A program made the translations under genes and the position numbers. The notes under the pieces were generated by a model. It saw only the letters and a program-made list of their open reading frames with translations, ran no database searches and was not told the origin of the DNA. Below, in pieces: positions 39,322 through 40,020 of a DNA stretch of 40,020 nucleotides. Within the stretch, counting starts at the first letter, position 1. Each line of letters starts with the position of its first letter. The stretch is from Candidatus Blastococcus massiliensis AP3. Lineage in GTDB: Bacteria; Actinomycetota; Actinomycetes; Mycobacteriales; Geodermatophilaceae. Location: NCBI RefSeq assembly GCF_000582785.1, contig NZ_HG931174.1, forward strand, positions 896,313-936,332. The letters run 5' to 3'.

Positions 39322-40020
39322 CGGATGGCTCCTTCCTCGAGTTCGGACGGCCCGCGTGCAGGGGCCCGCTGCGAGCCTGCGAGTGGCGGGGGGCACGGGG
39401 GTCCTTCAACACCTCCGACAGCTCCTCGAACGCGGCCAGGCTGTGCCCCGCCACGAAGCGGTCCACCGAGGGCAGGACCGCCTGCATGCCCACGGTCAAC
39501 GGCTCGTACCCCGCCCGGCCCTTGTGGGGGTTCACCCACACCACCGCGTGCGCCAGCCGGCGCAGCCGCGCCATCTGCTCGCGGAGCAGCCGGGCGTCGC
39601 CACGCTCCCAGCCGTCGCTGCACACGACGACGACCGCGCCGCGGGCGGTGCCGCGCTGGCCCCACCGGTCGAGGAACGCCTTGAGCACCTCGCCGAGCCG
39701 CGTGCCCCCCGACCAGTCGGGGATCGCCGATCCGCTCGCCGCCAGTGCCCGGTCGGGGTCGCGCGAGCCCAGCTCCCGGGTCACCCGGGTGAGCCGCGTG
39801 CCCACGGTGAAGACCTCGGTGTTCGCCGGGCGCGCCCGCACCGCGGCGTGCGCGAAACGCAGCAGCGCGTCGGCGTACGCGCTCATCGAGCCGGACACGT
39901 CCACCAGCAGCACGAGGCGCCGGGGGCGCGGCGCCCTGCGGTGCCGCAGCAGCCGGGTCACCTCGCCCCCGTCCCGCAGGGCACGGCGCACCGTGCGCCC
40001 GGGGTGGACGGCGCCGACGG
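39314..40020 (-). CDS. CoxE-like VWA domain protein (5' end cut by window edge)
   Basis: About 234 residues are visible; the frame stays open at the right edge (RTVRRALRDGGEVTRLLRHR), so the true start lies beyond. The VWA domain begins LVLLVDVSGSMSAYADALLRF with the MIDAS residues DVSGS, followed by VVVCSDGWERGD. CoxE works with the MoxR ATPase CoxD in the post-translational assembly of the Mo-Cu site in CO dehydrogenase; the matching coxD is presumably outside the window. It overlaps xdhC by 8 nt. Confidence 0.88.
   Translation of the reverse strand, partial: VGAVHPGRTVRRALRDGGEVTRLLRHRRAPRPRRLVLLVDVSGSMSAYADALLRFAHAAVRARPANTEVFTVGTRLTRVTRELGSRDPDRALAASGSAIPDWSGGTRLGEVLKAFLDRWGQRGTARGAVVVVCSDGWERGDARLLREQMARLRRLAHAVVWVNPHKGRAGYEPLTVGMQAVLPSVDRFVAGHSLAAFEELSEVLKDPRAPRHSQARSGPLHAGRPNSRKEPSGA

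Noticed and set aside
33521-40020. Aerobic CO dehydrogenase operon
   Set aside because: The large subunit has the Form II loop AYRGAGR and lacks the cysteine of Form I enzymes.

Overview
The window is about 40 kb of very GC-rich DNA, densely packed with genes and full of GTG starts and 4-base start/stop overlaps. A mycofactocin cluster, a DUF222/HNH endonuclease gene, DUF3097, DUF2382 and a Form II CoxL operon together point to a high-GC actinobacterium, most plausibly Geodermatophilaceae (Blastococcus/Geodermatophilus/Modestobacter). The family assignment is inference. No rRNA, tRNA, CRISPR array or insertion sequence was seen.

Region 1 (1-9841) is a rearranged mycofactocin locus. On the minus strand lie mftE-mftF (mftF runs off the left edge) and mftA-mftB-mftC. 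Two plus-strand genes, a YchJ-like protein and a flavin-fold PPOX protein, sit between them. mftR and mftD are on the plus strand, divergent from mftABC. Downstream are small membrane and hypothetical genes, an FAD monooxygenase, and an NDMA-type zinc alcohol dehydrogenase of the kind that depends on mycofactocin. The mftA and mftD promoters carry closely matching inverted repeats (TGGCAC-N3-GTGYCA), a good candidate for the MftR operator.

Region 2 (9850-21130) is mostly housekeeping or unassigned: an AAA+/VWA chelatase-D-like protein, an LppX/LprG-like lipoprotein, an APH-fold kinase, a MOSC protein, an M18 aminopeptidase, a PRC-barrel/DUF2382 stress protein, DUF3097, an unknown lipoprotein, an aldo/keto reductase and an MFS transporter.

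Region 3 (21200-28570) supplies molybdenum cofactor. moaA and moaD are on the plus strand. A minus-strand operon holds an HTH-TOBE regulator, modA, modB, modC, a MocA-like nucleotidyltransferase and moaE. A CsbD-like small protein and a PAS-GAF-SpoIIE phosphatase lie between them.

Region 4 (28650-33511) holds a DUF2786 gene, a DUF222/HNH endonuclease gene with a PafBC-type DNA-damage promoter and two identical 16-bp palindromes around it, and a RecQ-like helicase whose C-terminus resembles a UvrD Tudor domain.

Region 5 (33521-40020) is a molybdenum hydroxylase operon, all on the minus strand: coxE-like VWA (cut by the right edge), xdhC, coxS, coxL, coxM, coxG. CoxL has the Form II loop AYRGAGR, so the substrate is probably not CO. 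Regions 3 and 5 fit one job: take up molybdate, make the cytidylated cofactor, and insert it into this hydroxylase.

Across the window at least five genes (mftE, mftR, moaA, the mod regulator, the HNH gene) have a -10-like hexamer exactly 6 nt before the start codon, as expected of leaderless mRNAs.
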